DNA from: Solirubrobacter sp035555675
Lineage (GTDB): Bacteria > Actinomycetota > Thermoleophilia > Solirubrobacterales > Solirubrobacteraceae
NCBI GenBank assembly: GCA_035555675.1
Contig: DATMGH010000193.1
Span: 41,038 to 105,037 of the forward strand
Reading direction: 5' to 3'
Length of the DNA: 64,000 nt
Shown here: one piece after another, positions 10,447-19,575 of the stretch
Position numbering within the stretch: position 1 is the stretch's first letter
Layout: each line of letters begins with the position of its first letter
Program-made: the position numbers and the translations under genes
The notes under the pieces: model-generated
The model's input: the letters and a program-made list of their open reading frames with translations, nothing else
The model's database searches: none
What the model was told of the DNA's origin: nothing

Positions 10447-12033
10447 ATGCCAACGGGTGCGCACGTCATCGTCTCGGCGCTCGAGCGGGCCGGAGTGGAA
10501 GTCTGCTTCGGACTCCCGGGCGTCCACAACCTCGCCCTCTGGGAGGCGCTGCGGTCGTCGTCGATCCGGCTCGTCGGCGTGCGCCACGAACAGGCCGCCG
10601 CGTACGCGGCGGACGGATACGCGCGCGCGACCGGACGGCTGGGCGTCGCGCCGACCACGACCGGGCCCGGCGCCGCCAACACGCTCGGCGCGGTCGGGGA
10701 AGCGTGGGCCGCGCGCTCGCCGATCCTCGTGATCGCGACCGACATACCGTCCACGCTGCGCCGCCCGGGCGCCTACCGCGGCGTGCTGCACGAGACCGAC
10801 GGCCAGGCGGACATGTTCGCCCCGGTCGTGAAGGCCGTGCACCTCGCCCACACGGCCGACGCCGTCGGCGCGTGCGCCGCGGCCGCGGTGGACGACGCGC
10901 TGCGCGCGCCCACGCGCCCCGTCTACCTCGAAGTCTCCACGGACCTGCTGAGCGCGGAGGCCGAGGACAGCGACCCGCCGCTGCGCGCCGCCCGCACCGC
11001 GCCCGACGTCCAGGACGCCGTCGCGCGCCTCGACGCCGCCGAGCGGCCGCTGCTGTGGGTCGGCGGCGGCGCGCGCGACGCGGGCGACGCCGTCGCACGG
11101 CTGGCCGAGCGGCTCGGCGCGCCCGTCCTCACCACCTACGGCGCGGCCGGGATCCTGCACCCCGACCACCCGTGCCGGGTCGGCCTGCCGCCGCACGTCC
11201 CCGCCGCCGGCCGGCTGTGGGACGAGGCGGACGTCGTGCTCGCGCTCGGCTCCGACCTCGACGGCGTCCAGACCCAGAACTTCACCCAGCCGCAGCCGCC
11301 GCAGCTGATCGCCGTGACGCTGGAGCCGGTCGTCAACTACCGGGTGGACGTGGCGATCGAGGGCGACGCGGGCACCGTCGCCGCCGCGCTGGCGGACCGC
11401 GTGCGGCCGCGCGAGACGACGCCCGACTTCAGCGCGCTGCGCGCCGAGGCCTGCGCGGCGCTGGACCCCACCGCGCTGCGCTTCCTGGACGCGGTGCGCT
11501 TCGCCGTGCCCGACGACGTCGCGCTCGTGGTCGACATGTGCATCCCGGGCTACTGGCTCGCCGGCTTCCACGCCCCGGGCGCGCCGCGCCGCCTGCAGGT
11601 GCCGCTCGGCTGGGGCACGCTCGGATACGCGTTCCCGGCCGCGCTCGGGGCGGCGCTCGGCGCCGGCTCGGCGGTCAGCGTCTCCGGCGACGGCGGCTTC
11701 TTGTTCGCGTGCGGGGAGCTCGCGACGCTCGCGCAGGAGCAGATCCCGCTGACCGCGGTGATCGTCGACGACGGCGGCTACGGGATGCTGCGCTACGACC
11801 AGGCCAAGGCCGGCGACGAGGCCTACGGCGTCGACCTGCACACGCCGGACTTCGAGGCGATGGCGCGCTCGTTCGGCCTGCGCGCCGAGACGGTCGACGG
11901 GCTCGACGACGCGTTCGGCGAGGCGCTGGCCCGCCACGCGGCGGACCCGGCGCCGTCCGTGCTGGTCGCCCGCACGCCGGCGCCGCTGGTGCCGCCGCCC
12001 AACACGTCGCCGAACTGGTACCGGCGGCGTTAG
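10447..12033 (+). CDS. Thiamine-diphosphate-dependent enzyme, acetolactate synthase-like
   Basis: A 528-residue ThDP enzyme with the three domains of the acetolactate synthase/benzoylformate decarboxylase superfamily. The N-terminal Pyr domain carries the activating glutamate (VRHEQAAAYAADGYAR, near residue 50) and GPGAANTLGAVGEAW. The C-terminal PP domain has GDGGFLFACGEL and VDDGGYGMLR, which stands where most members have an NN pair. The substrate is unknown; no small regulatory subunit is adjacent, so this is probably not the biosynthetic acetolactate synthase. The gene is divergent from merR, possibly under the same operator, and its predicted transcript starts only a few bases before ATG 10447. 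Confidence 0.85.
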   Translation: MPTGAHVIVSALERAGVEVCFGLPGVHNLALWEALRSSSIRLVGVRHEQAAAYAADGYARATGRLGVAPTTTGPGAANTLGAVGEAWAARSPILVIATDIPSTLRRPGAYRGVLHETDGQADMFAPVVKAVHLAHTADAVGACAAAAVDDALRAPTRPVYLEVSTDLLSAEAEDSDPPLRAARTAPDVQDAVARLDAAERPLLWVGGGARDAGDAVARLAERLGAPVLTTYGAAGILHPDHPCRVGLPPHVPAAGRLWDEADVVLALGSDLDGVQTQNFTQPQPPQLIAVTLEPVVNYRVDVAIEGDAGTVAAALADRVRPRETTPDFSALRAEACAALDPTALRFLDAVRFAVPDDVALVVDMCIPGYWLAGFHAPGAPRRLQVPLGWGTLGYAFPAALGAALGAGSAVSVSGDGGFLFACGELATLAQEQIPLTAVIVDDGGYGMLRYDQAKAGDEAYGVDLHTPDFEAMARSFGLRAETVDGLDDAFGEALARHAADPAPSVLVARTPAPLVPPPNTSPNWYRRR

Positions 12034-12638
12034 CCGCTGGTCGCGGCGGTGGTGGCGGCCACGGTGGCCGCGATCACCGCCGCGGAGATCTGCTGCTGCA
12101 CCGCGGCCTGGACGGCGTCGCCGACCGGGCCCTGCTCCGCGATCGCCTTCGCGCGCCGCTCCGCGTCGCGCCCGAACAGCGGCTTGACCAGGCGCAGCGG
12201 GACCAGCAGGCCGAGCAGCGACGCCGTCCACGCGTCCGGCTCGGCGCCGGCCAGCACGGTCCGCAGACGCTCGCGGACCGCCAGCTCCGGCCCCGGATCG
12301 GCCTCCGGATAGCGCACGCGGCCGAAGCGCAGGTGGCGCTCCTCGAGCACGCCCGCGGCGACGAGCGCCGCGGGCAGCGTGCCGGTCTGCGGCTTGAGCC
12401 GGCGCAGCGCCTGCTTGGCACTGCGCGGCTCGTCCGCGAGGGCGCTCCAGGCCTCCTCCAGCTCGCCCGGCGGCGAGCCGACCGCGACGAGCTTGCCGTC
12501 GCGCTCGGCCAGCGCGCCGGCGGCCAGCAGGTCGAGCAGGATCGCGCCCGCCAGGCCCGCCTCGCGCCCCGCCATGGAGCGCGGCGTGCCCTTCTCCTCG
12601 TCGAGGATCAGCAGGAGCAGGGCGTGCGAGAGCAGCAT
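12030..12638 (-). CDS. GOLPH3/VPS74 (GPP34) family protein
   Basis: A 202-residue protein whose N-terminus fits the GPP34 fold: LLLLILDEEKGTPRS followed by a helix LAGAILLDLLAAGALA and ERDGKLVAV. In eukaryotes this domain binds phosphatidylinositol-4-phosphate at the Golgi; in actinomycetes it is a frequent family of unknown role, probably membrane-peripheral. The C-terminus is an Ala/Thr-rich helix. It starts 4 bp after the aldehyde dehydrogenase stop codon, so the two are co-transcribed. Its 3' end overlaps the convergent ThDP enzyme gene by 4 bp. Confidence 0.8.
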   Translation of the reverse strand: MLLSHALLLLILDEEKGTPRSMAGREAGLAGAILLDLLAAGALAERDGKLVAVGSPPGELEEAWSALADEPRSAKQALRRLKPQTGTLPAALVAAGVLEERHLRFGRVRYPEADPGPELAVRERLRTVLAGAEPDAWTASLLGLLVPLRLVKPLFGRDAERRAKAIAEQGPVGDAVQAAVQQQISAAVIAATVAATTAATSG

Positions 12639-12642
12639 CGGC

Positions 12643-14235
12643 TTAGAGGCGGAAGTCCGGGTCGGCCGGGAGCTCGACGAGGTCCATCTGGGCCTTCTGG
12701 AGCTTGCCCGCGTAGTCCCAGTTCATCGACTGCCAGCGGGTGAACTGGTCGAGCACCCAGATGCCGGACTGGCGCGAGCCGTTGCCGGAGCGGCCGTTGC
12801 CGCCGAACGGCAGGTGCGCCTCGGCGCCGGACGTCGAGTTGTTGACCGAGACCATGCCGGCCGTGATCCGCTCGCGGAACTTGAACGCGTGCTCGCCCGA
12901 GCGCGTGTAGATGGCGCTCGACAGGCCGTAGCCGTGGCCGTTGGCCAGGTCCATCGCCTCGTCGAACGTGGAGAACTTCGCGACGCCGACGATCGGGCCG
13001 AACGTCTCGGTCGAGTAGATCTCGTCGTCCGCGGTGACGCCCACGACCAGCGTCGGGTGGTAGAAGATCCCGGCGTCCGGGTCGCCGACGAAGCCCTCGC
13101 GCGGGTTCTCGGACGTGATCCGGCCGCGCGCGCTGGAGCCGTAGACCTCGTGGTGGTCGCGGATCAGCCCGAGCCAGTCCTCGAAGCGCTCGGCGAAGCG
13201 CTCGTGGATCATCGGGCCGTAGAGGACGTCCGGGGACGCCGGGTCGCCGATCGCGGCGCTCGACAGGCGCGCGGACAGCTTGCCCACGAACTCCTCGAAG
13301 ACGGACTCGTGCACGATCGCGGTGCCGAGCGACGTGCAGCGCTGGCCGGCGGTGCCGAAGCCGCCGAACAGCGCGCCCTCGACCGCGAGGTCGACGTCCG
13401 CGTCGTCCATCACGACCATCGGGTTCTTGCCGCCCAGCTCCAGGCACGGCGACTGCAGGTGGCGGCCGCAGAGCTCGCCGATCTTCGAGCCGACCGGGCT
13501 CGAGCCCGTGAAGCCGACCTTGTCGACCAGGCCCTCCTGCAGCGCGGTCTCGAGCCCCGCGAACGTGGCCTCGCCGGACGCCTGGACGAGGTTCAGGACG
13601 CCGCCGGGGACGCCGCCGGCGTGGAACAGCTGCACGAGCGCGTTGCCGAGCGCGGCGCTGTACTCGGCGGGCTTCCACACGACCGCGTTGCCGCACAGGA
13701 TCGCGGGCACCAGGTACCACGCCGGGACGGCGACCGGGAAGTTGCCGGCGGTGATGATCGTCGCCACGCCGACCGGGACGCGGAACGTGAACAGCTGCTT
13801 GTCCGGCATCTCCGACGGGACCGTCTGGCCGTACAGGCGGCGGCCCTCGCCGAGGAAGAAGTCGCAGGTGTCGACGATCTCCTGGACCTCGCCGAGCGCC
13901 TCCGGGTACGGCTTGCCGATCTCGCGCGTGACGAGTGCGGCCAGCGCCTCCTTATTGGCCTCGACCAGGCGGCCGACCTGCGCGATCACGCGCCCGCGCG
14001 CGGGCGCGGGGACCTTCGCCCAGTCCTTCTGGGCGGCGCGCGCCGCGCGGGCGGCGTCGACGACCGTGGACGCGTCACCCAGGAGCACCTCGGCGACGAC
14101 GTCGGACGTGTTGGCGGGATTGGTGGACGTCAGGCGCCCACCGGGAGCGTCGGTGCGCGCGGTGCCGCCCACGATGGAAGCGGCCGTCAGCGCGCCCGCG
14201 GCCCCGGAAGCGGGCTCGGAGGCGATGGAGGACAT
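12643..14235 (-). CDS. NAD(P)-dependent aldehyde dehydrogenase
   Basis: A 530-residue aldehyde dehydrogenase superfamily enzyme that oxidises an aldehyde to its acid. Visible motifs are the cofactor-binding AGNFPVAVPAW and VVWKPAEYS, the GFTGSSPVGSKI loop, the general base in ELGGKNP, the catalytic cysteine in TAGQRCTSLG, and EIYSTETFGPIV. The substrate cannot be deduced. ATG 14235 is preferred over an in-frame TTG 14244, because the ATG opens the conserved-length protein. A palindrome overlaps the start region and a second lies 30 bp upstream, so regulation is likely. The next gene, a GOLPH3-like protein, follows after 4 bp. Confidence 0.9.
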   Translation of the reverse strand: MSSIASEPASGAAGALTAASIVGGTARTDAPGGRLTSTNPANTSDVVAEVLLGDASTVVDAARAARAAQKDWAKVPAPARGRVIAQVGRLVEANKEALAALVTREIGKPYPEALGEVQEIVDTCDFFLGEGRRLYGQTVPSEMPDKQLFTFRVPVGVATIITAGNFPVAVPAWYLVPAILCGNAVVWKPAEYSAALGNALVQLFHAGGVPGGVLNLVQASGEATFAGLETALQEGLVDKVGFTGSSPVGSKIGELCGRHLQSPCLELGGKNPMVVMDDADVDLAVEGALFGGFGTAGQRCTSLGTAIVHESVFEEFVGKLSARLSSAAIGDPASPDVLYGPMIHERFAERFEDWLGLIRDHHEVYGSSARGRITSENPREGFVGDPDAGIFYHPTLVVGVTADDEIYSTETFGPIVGVAKFSTFDEAMDLANGHGYGLSSAIYTRSGEHAFKFRERITAGMVSVNNSTSGAEAHLPFGGNGRSGNGSRQSGIWVLDQFTRWQSMNWDYAGKLQKAQMDLVELPADPDFRL

Positions 14236-14256
14236 GGCCAGCAACGGTAGCTGGCC
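14236..14256. promoter_or_regulatory. Inverted repeat abutting the aldehyde dehydrogenase start
   Basis: Arms GGCCAGC and GCTGGCC (7 bp, perfect) flank AACGGTA and directly abut the ATG. In RNA this would place the ribosome-binding region in a hairpin; as DNA it could be an operator. Confidence 0.45.
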
Positions 14257-14264
14257 AGCACCCC

Positions 14265-14281
14265 TTCTCCGGTACGGAGAA
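14265..14281. promoter_or_regulatory. 17-bp palindrome between isomerase and aldehyde dehydrogenase genes
   Basis: TTCTCCG and CGGAGAA form perfect 7-bp arms around GTA. It lies 9 bp after the isomerase stop and upstream of the aldehyde dehydrogenase. No U-run follows, so an operator is as likely as a terminator. Confidence 0.5.
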
Positions 14282-14289
14282 CTCCCCCC

Positions 14290-15339
14290 TTAGCGGGCCG
14301 CGGCCAGTGACGCCTTGATCGAGTCGATGCCCGGGATGTCGACCGGGTCCGTCCCGCGCAGGACCGCGGTGTAGATCGTCACCAGGTCGCCGAGCAGGAC
14401 GAGCGAGACGAGCCGCTCGATCGCCGTCTCGCCGCGGGCCGGCACGCGCAGGACCGGCGCGGCGCCGGCGCGCGCGATGTCCGCCGTCAGCTCCGCCCGC
14501 AGCGCGTTGCGCGGGTGCGCGGCCGGATCCTCGAGCGACACGTAGGAGAAGCGGCCGAGCGGACCGGCTGCGTCCCAGCCCACGACCTCGTTGTGGTCGG
14601 CCTCCGGCAGCGCCGAGGCGAACGCCGGCAGGCCCGCGTTCTCATTGAACTGGCACTTCCAGCGGTAGGCGACCGCGGCGGCCAGCTCGGCGCCGGCGAT
14701 CACCGGCACGGTCCCGTCCAGCGCCAGCGCGATCGACTTCGCCAGGCTGTCGTCGCCCGCGTCCGGGCCCCACTCGACGGCGAGCTCGCCCGCCAGCGCG
14801 GCCGCCGCCGTGATCTCGTCCCGCACCGACGGCGCGGCGCCCGCCAGCGCGGCCGCCTCGAGCGCTCCGACGAGCGCGTAGCCGATCGCCGCCCGCGGCT
14901 GGAAGCCGCCCGGGATCGGGACGACCGGCACGCCGTCCGCGCGCGCGCGGGCCGCCAGCGGCCCGCCCGTGGTCGCGACCAGCCGCGGCGCGCCGCGCTC
15001 GACGGCGTCGTCGTAGGCCGCGAGCGTCTCCTCGGTGCTGCCCGAGTAGCTGGACGCGAACACCAGCGTGTCCGGCCCCGCCCAGGCCGGCAGCGCGTAG
15101 CGGTCCGCGACCACCATCGGCCGCCGCAGCCGCGCGCCGAGCCCGCCGACCGCCAGCCGCGCGCCCGCGGCCGAGCCGCCCATGCCGGCGACGATCAGGC
15201 CGAGCGGAGCGTCGACCGGCCGCGCGCCGGACGAGTCCACGCGCCACAGCGCGTCCTCCAGGTGCTCGGCGAGCCCGAGCACCTCGTCGAGCTGGCCGGT
15301 CGAGTCGACCGCGGCGATCGCTTCCCGCGTGAGCGCCAT
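14290..15339 (-). CDS. Bifunctional phosphoglucose/phosphomannose isomerase (SIS domain)
   Basis: A 349-residue double-SIS-domain sugar isomerase that interconverts glucose-6-phosphate or mannose-6-phosphate with fructose-6-phosphate. The first SIS domain has GMGGSAAGARLA and SSYSGSTEETLAAYD. The family-specific segment WKCQFNENAGLPAF and LPEADHNEVVGW marks the dual-specificity class. It is the third gene of a sugar-nucleotide operon; its ATG overlaps the stop codon of the pyrophosphorylase gene as TGATG. Together the operon would supply mannose- or glucose-derived nucleotide sugars for envelope polymers. Confidence 0.88.
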   Translation of the reverse strand: MALTREAIAAVDSTGQLDEVLGLAEHLEDALWRVDSSGARPVDAPLGLIVAGMGGSAAGARLAVGGLGARLRRPMVVADRYALPAWAGPDTLVFASSYSGSTEETLAAYDDAVERGAPRLVATTGGPLAARARADGVPVVPIPGGFQPRAAIGYALVGALEAAALAGAAPSVRDEITAAAALAGELAVEWGPDAGDDSLAKSIALALDGTVPVIAGAELAAAVAYRWKCQFNENAGLPAFASALPEADHNEVVGWDAAGPLGRFSYVSLEDPAAHPRNALRAELTADIARAGAAPVLRVPARGETAIERLVSLVLLGDLVTIYTAVLRGTDPVDIPGIDSIKASLAAAR

Positions 15340-16439
15340 CAGAACCGCAGCGTTCCGTCGCCCAGCACCACGCCCGGGAACAGCCGGGCGCCCTTGGACA
15401 CCACGTTGTCGGCGCCGAGCTCGACGCCCGCGCCGATCACGCTCTGGCCCTCGATCACGCAGTGGTCGCCGATCCGCGCGTCCGCGGCGACGATGCAGTC
15501 GCGCAGCGTGCAGTGCGCGCCGATCGTGGCGCCGGCCATCACGACCGCGTCGGAGATCGTCGTCCCCGCGCCGACCGTGACGCCGCGCTCGAGCACCGCG
15601 CGGCCGCCGATCTGCGCGCCCGCGCCGATCACGCAGTCGCTCTCCACCAGCGCGGCCGGGACGATCCGGCCGGCGCTCTCGACACCGCCCTCGACGCACA
15701 CGAACGACGTCCCGAGCCGCCGGCTGACCGGCGTCTGCACGGTGCCCTCGAGGATGTCGAACGTCGCCTCCAGATAGCGCGCGGGCGTCCCGATGTCCTT
15801 CCAGTAGCCGGCGCCCACGTGGCCGAACAGCCCGTTGCCGACCAGGCGCGGGAACACGTCGCGCTCGATCGACGCCGGCTGATCCGCCACCAGCATGTCC
15901 AGCACCGAGCGCTCGAGCACGTAGGCGCCCGCGGAGATGTTGTTCGTGTCGATCTGGTCCGGCGCCGGCTTCTCCACGAACCCGAGCACTGAGCCGTCGC
16001 CGTTGAGCCGCACCAGGCCGTACGCGGATGGGTCGTCGACCGGGTACAGGGCCAGCGTCGCCACCGCGCCGGCCCGCTCGTGGAACGCGATCTGCGCGCT
16101 CAGCTCGAGGTCGGTCAGGATGTCGCCGTTGAGCATCAGGAAGCGCTCGTCCAGCAGGTCCTCGGCGAACTTCAGCGCCCCGCCGGTGCCGAGCGGCCGC
16201 GGCTCCTCCAGGTAGCGCAGCCGCACGCCGACCGACGACCCGTCGCCGAGCACCGTCCGCACGCCCTCGGCCAGGTGCCCGCAGGACATCACGACGTCAT
16301 CGACGCCGTGGCCGCGCAGCCAGTCGAGCATGAACGCGATGAACGGGCGGTCGACCAGCGGGACGACCGGCTTCGGCGTCGTGGTCGTCAGCGGGCGCAG
16401 GCGCGTCCCCTCGCCGCCGGCGAGAATCAGCGCCTGCAT
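15339..16439 (-). CDS. NDP-sugar pyrophosphorylase (mannose-1-phosphate guanylyltransferase-like)
   Basis: A 366-residue nucleotidyltransferase that condenses a sugar-1-phosphate with an NTP. The N-terminal NTP-transferase domain begins MQALILAGGEGTRLRPLT and holds the KPVVPLVDRP and NGDILTDLEL motifs. From about residue 250 a left-handed beta-helix of hexapeptide repeats (for example VIGAGAQIGGRAVLERG) runs to the end. This arrangement is typical of GDP-mannose pyrophosphorylase homologues, but the nucleotide and sugar are not certain. It overlaps both neighbours as TGATG, giving a tightly coupled operon with UDP-glucose dehydrogenase upstream. Confidence 0.87.
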   Translation of the reverse strand: MQALILAGGEGTRLRPLTTTTPKPVVPLVDRPFIAFMLDWLRGHGVDDVVMSCGHLAEGVRTVLGDGSSVGVRLRYLEEPRPLGTGGALKFAEDLLDERFLMLNGDILTDLELSAQIAFHERAGAVATLALYPVDDPSAYGLVRLNGDGSVLGFVEKPAPDQIDTNNISAGAYVLERSVLDMLVADQPASIERDVFPRLVGNGLFGHVGAGYWKDIGTPARYLEATFDILEGTVQTPVSRRLGTSFVCVEGGVESAGRIVPAALVESDCVIGAGAQIGGRAVLERGVTVGAGTTISDAVVMAGATIGAHCTLRDCIVAADARIGDHCVIEGQSVIGAGVELGADNVVSKGARLFPGVVLGDGTLRF

Positions 16440-17737
16440 CAGCCGCGGCCGCCCCGCCCGACTCCCTCGTAGACGAGGCCCGCGGCGCGGACCACCGCGG
16501 GATCGAACAGGTTGCGCCCGTCGACCAGCAGGTTGCCGCGCATGGCGCCCGCGACCGTCGCCAGGTCGAGCTCCGCGAACTCCGGCCACTCGGTGACGAG
16601 CACGACCGCGTCGGCGCCCTCGATCGCCTCCAGCGCGGAGTCCATGAACGAGACGCCGCGGATCAGCTTGCGGGCCTCTTGCTCGGCCACCGGGTCGTAC
16701 GCGCGCACGCGCGCGCCCGCGGCCTGCAGGCGCGAGGAGAGCACGAGCGAGGACGCTTCGCGCATGTCGTCGGTGTTCGGCTTGAAGGCCAGGCCGAGCA
16801 GGCCGATCTCGGCGTCCACGAGCCGCCCGAGGTGCTTCTCGAGCTTCGCGATCACGCGCCGCTTCTGCAGCTCGTTGACCTCGATCACCGAGTTCAGCAG
16901 CTGGAAGTGGTAGCCGGAGTTGCCGGCCAGCTGCTTGAGCGCGGTCACGTCCTTGGGGAAGCAGGAGCCGCCGAAGCCGATGCCCGCCTGCAGGAACTTG
17001 GGCCCGATCCGGTTGTCCAGGCCCATCCCGCGCGCGACCTCGGTCACGTCCGCGCCGGTCTCCTCGCAGACGTTCGCGATCTCGTTGATGAACGAGATCT
17101 TCGTGGCCAGGAACGCGTTGGACGCGAGCTTGACCATCTCGGCGCTCTTGATGTCGGTGCGCACGAGCGGCGCGTCCAGCGGCGCGTACAGGTCGACCAC
17201 GGCGTCGCCCGCCCAGTCGCCGTCGTCGCCGACGACCACGCGGTCCGGCTCCAGGAAGTCCTTGATCGCCGAGCCCTCCTTGAGGAACTCCGGGCAGGAG
17301 ACGTAGCGGAACCCGCCCTTGCCCTGCTCGGCGAAGACGCGCTTGATGGTCTCCCCCGTGCCGACCGGCACCGTGGACTTCATCACGAGCGCGTGGCGGT
17401 CGGACGCGGGCATCGCGTCGACGACGGCGTGCACGGCCGAGAGATCGGCGTCGCCGGAGTAGGTCGGCGGCGTCCCGACGGCGACGAACAGCAGCCGGGC
17501 GTGCTCCAGCGCGTCCGCCAGGTCGGTGGAGAAGTGCAGCCGGCCGCGGTGGCGCTCGACGAGCTCGGCGAGGCCGGGCTCCCAGATCGGGATCCGGCCT
17601 TCACGCAGCCCGGCGATCTTCTCCGCGTCGATGTCGATGCAGTAGACGTCGTTGCCCAGCTCCGCGAATCCCGCGGCGGTCACCAGGCCGACGTACCCAG
17701 TGCCGATCACGCCGATCGGCTCTCGATTCGTGCTCAT
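16439..17737 (-). CDS. UDP-glucose 6-dehydrogenase
   Basis: A 432-residue nucleotide-sugar dehydrogenase that makes UDP-glucuronate from UDP-glucose with two NAD+. The N-terminal Rossmann motif is GTGYVGLVTAAGF; the central region has the lysine/asparagine segment EMVKLASNAFLATKISF; the catalytic cysteine is in GFGGSCFPKD; and LAFKPNTDDMREA is conserved. It is the first gene of the three-gene sugar-nucleotide operon. The start at ATG 17737 is 62 bp from the divergent RTX-protein gene. A UDP-mannuronate or related role cannot be excluded. Confidence 0.93.
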   Translation of the reverse strand: MSTNREPIGVIGTGYVGLVTAAGFAELGNDVYCIDIDAEKIAGLREGRIPIWEPGLAELVERHRGRLHFSTDLADALEHARLLFVAVGTPPTYSGDADLSAVHAVVDAMPASDRHALVMKSTVPVGTGETIKRVFAEQGKGGFRYVSCPEFLKEGSAIKDFLEPDRVVVGDDGDWAGDAVVDLYAPLDAPLVRTDIKSAEMVKLASNAFLATKISFINEIANVCEETGADVTEVARGMGLDNRIGPKFLQAGIGFGGSCFPKDVTALKQLAGNSGYHFQLLNSVIEVNELQKRRVIAKLEKHLGRLVDAEIGLLGLAFKPNTDDMREASSLVLSSRLQAAGARVRAYDPVAEQEARKLIRGVSFMDSALEAIEGADAVVLVTEWPEFAELDLATVAGAMRGNLLVDGRNLFDPAVVRAAGLVYEGVGRGGRG

Positions 17738-17799
17738 GAAGGCGGATCAGGTTAGCCAAGGGGCCTACGGATCTTTCCGGGGCGGTCGATCACCGGGTC

Positions 17800-18990
17800 A
17801 TGCGCTTCCCCGCCCTCCTGGCCGTGATCGCCGTCGCCGCCATCGCTCCGGCCGTCGCGGCCGCGAAGACCGTGACCGGCTCCAACGCCGGCGAGACGCT
17901 GACCGGCACCGAGGGCCCGGACCGGATCACGGGCTACGGCGGCGCGGACACGATCTTCGGCCTGGGGGGCAACGACCGCATCACGGGCGACACCGGGCCG
18001 GACCGGATCGACGGCGGCGCGGGGGACGACTGGATCGACGGGGGCTCGGGCGACGACGTCGTGGACGGCGGCGACGGCGACGACACGATCCTCGGCGGCT
18101 TCGGCCACGACACGCTGCGCGGCGGGCCCGGCAACGACACGATCGACGGCGGGGCCGCGCCCGACCGGATCGAGGGCGGCGACGGGGACGACATCCTGCG
18201 CGGCGGCTCGGGCGGCGACGACATCTTCGGCGGCGAGGGCAACGACACGATCTACTCCGACACCGGGCCGGACAACATCGACGCCGGTCCCGGCGACGAC
18301 GTCGTCTACATCAACTTCGGCAGCGCGCCCGGGCGCGTCGACTGTGGCGAGGGCAACGACACCCTGTACGTCAACCCGCGCGGCGAGTCCGGCGCCGTCT
18401 CCCAGAATCAGGCGCTGCGGGAGGGACGGATCGTCAACTGCGAGCAGGTGATCGCGCAGCCCGCGCCGGTCGACCCGGCCAAGGGCCTCAGCGCGTCCGT
18501 CGGCGCGCACGGCGGCCGGCGCGTGGGCACCGACCGCAACGACAACCTGCGCGGCCAGCACGGCTCCGACACGATCCTGGGCGGCGCGGGCGACGACGTC
18601 ATCTGGGGCGACCAGCTGCACGACTCCGGTGGCGCCGCGGCCCGGCGTCAGGTCGACCACCTCGACGGCGGGCCGGGCAACGACACGATCTACGGCGGCC
18701 GGGGCTCGAACACGATCCTCGGGGGCGACGGCGACGACTACCTGCAGGGCGGCGGCCTGCGCAACCTGATCCGCGGGGGCGCGGGCGACGACACGATCAA
18801 GGTGACCTCGGGCGCGCGGACGACCGTCGACGCCGGCCCGGGCGACGACACGATCATCGCGATCCTCAACCGCGGGCACGCGGTGATCCGCTGCGGCCCG
18901 GGCGTCGACACCGTGATCGAGTCACGCTTCGCCGGCAACCGCGCGAACGTCAAGATCGGGCGGGACTGCGAGAAGCGCAAGCGGCGCTAG
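17800..18990 (+). CDS. Secreted calcium-binding RTX-repeat (hemolysin-type) protein
   Basis: A 396-residue exported protein. Residues 1-22 form a signal peptide (hydrophobic LLAVIAVAAIAPAVAAA). Two blocks of nonapeptide RTX repeats of the form GGxGxDxxx follow: about 14 units at residues 45-165 and about 7 at 245-350, separated by a segment with two cysteines. Such repeats fold into a calcium-loaded beta-roll. No catalytic domain and no type I secretion genes are nearby; export by Sec is likely. Its convergent neighbour is the LCP gene beyond a repeat array. Confidence 0.88.
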   Translation: MRFPALLAVIAVAAIAPAVAAAKTVTGSNAGETLTGTEGPDRITGYGGADTIFGLGGNDRITGDTGPDRIDGGAGDDWIDGGSGDDVVDGGDGDDTILGGFGHDTLRGGPGNDTIDGGAAPDRIEGGDGDDILRGGSGGDDIFGGEGNDTIYSDTGPDNIDAGPGDDVVYINFGSAPGRVDCGEGNDTLYVNPRGESGAVSQNQALREGRIVNCEQVIAQPAPVDPAKGLSASVGAHGGRRVGTDRNDNLRGQHGSDTILGGAGDDVIWGDQLHDSGGAAARRQVDHLDGGPGNDTIYGGRGSNTILGGDGDDYLQGGGLRNLIRGGAGDDTIKVTSGARTTVDAGPGDDTIIAILNRGHAVIRCGPGVDTVIESRFAGNRANVKIGRDCEKRKRR

Positions 18991-19017
18991 CCGCCGCCCT
19001 CGCGGTCTCGCGCTGCG

Positions 19018-19105
19018 CCGAGCCGCTCGGCCGGGCGCGCCGAGCCGCCCGGTCGGGCGCGCCGAGCCGCCCGGTCGGCGCGCCGAGCCGCCCGGTCGGC
19101 GCGCC
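19018..19105. repeat. Short tandem repeat of about 20 bp
   Basis: Four imperfect head-to-tail copies of a unit close to GCGCCGAGCCGCCCGGTCGG open the 585-bp gene-free interval 18991-19575. Confidence 0.75.
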
Positions 19106-19575
19106 GAGTGGTCACTTTCCGGCGCCATCCGCCGGAACGCGACCGCTCGCCGCGCCCGGCCGCGATCTCCGCGCCTCGACGTGCACGCCCGGCCGCGATC
19201 TCCGCGCGCCAGCGTGCACGCCCGGCCGCGATCTCCGCGCGCCGGCGTGCAGGTGCGATGCGGTTACGGCGCCGGTAAGGGAGTGGCCGGTCAAGCGCGC
19301 GGCAGGTGACCGGGCGGGCTTTGTGGCGCGTTGCCGCTCACGCGACGCGCCGAGTGGTCACTTTCCGGCGCTATCCGCCGGAACGCGACCGCTCGCCGCG
19401 CCCGGCCGCGATCTCCGCGCGCCGGCGTGCGGGTGCGATGCGGTTACTGCGCCGGTAAGGGAGTGGCCGGTCAAGCGCGCGGCAGGTGACCGGGCGGGCC
19501 TTGTGGCGCGTTGCCGCTCACGCGACGCGCCGAGTGGTCACTTTCCGGCGCTCACCGCCGAAACGCGACCGTTCG
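19106..19575. repeat. Tandem array of a 180-bp repeat with embedded hairpins
   Basis: Two nearly identical 180-bp units run 19219-19398 and 19399-19575, and a partial third unit precedes them from 19106. Each contains GAGTGGTCAC followed by a hairpin (TTCCGGCG, 5-nt loop, CGCCGGAA at 19117-19137 and 19363-19383; a decayed copy at 19543-19563). Between 19155 and 19253 a 33-bp sub-unit starting CCCGGCCGCGATCTCCGCGC is repeated three times. The array ends exactly at the stop codon of the LCP gene. No gene is seen inside it. Confidence 0.85.

Noticed and set aside
19155..19253. Three 33-bp direct repeats considered as a CRISPR array
   Set aside because: The units are adjacent without spacers, and no cas gene is in the window.
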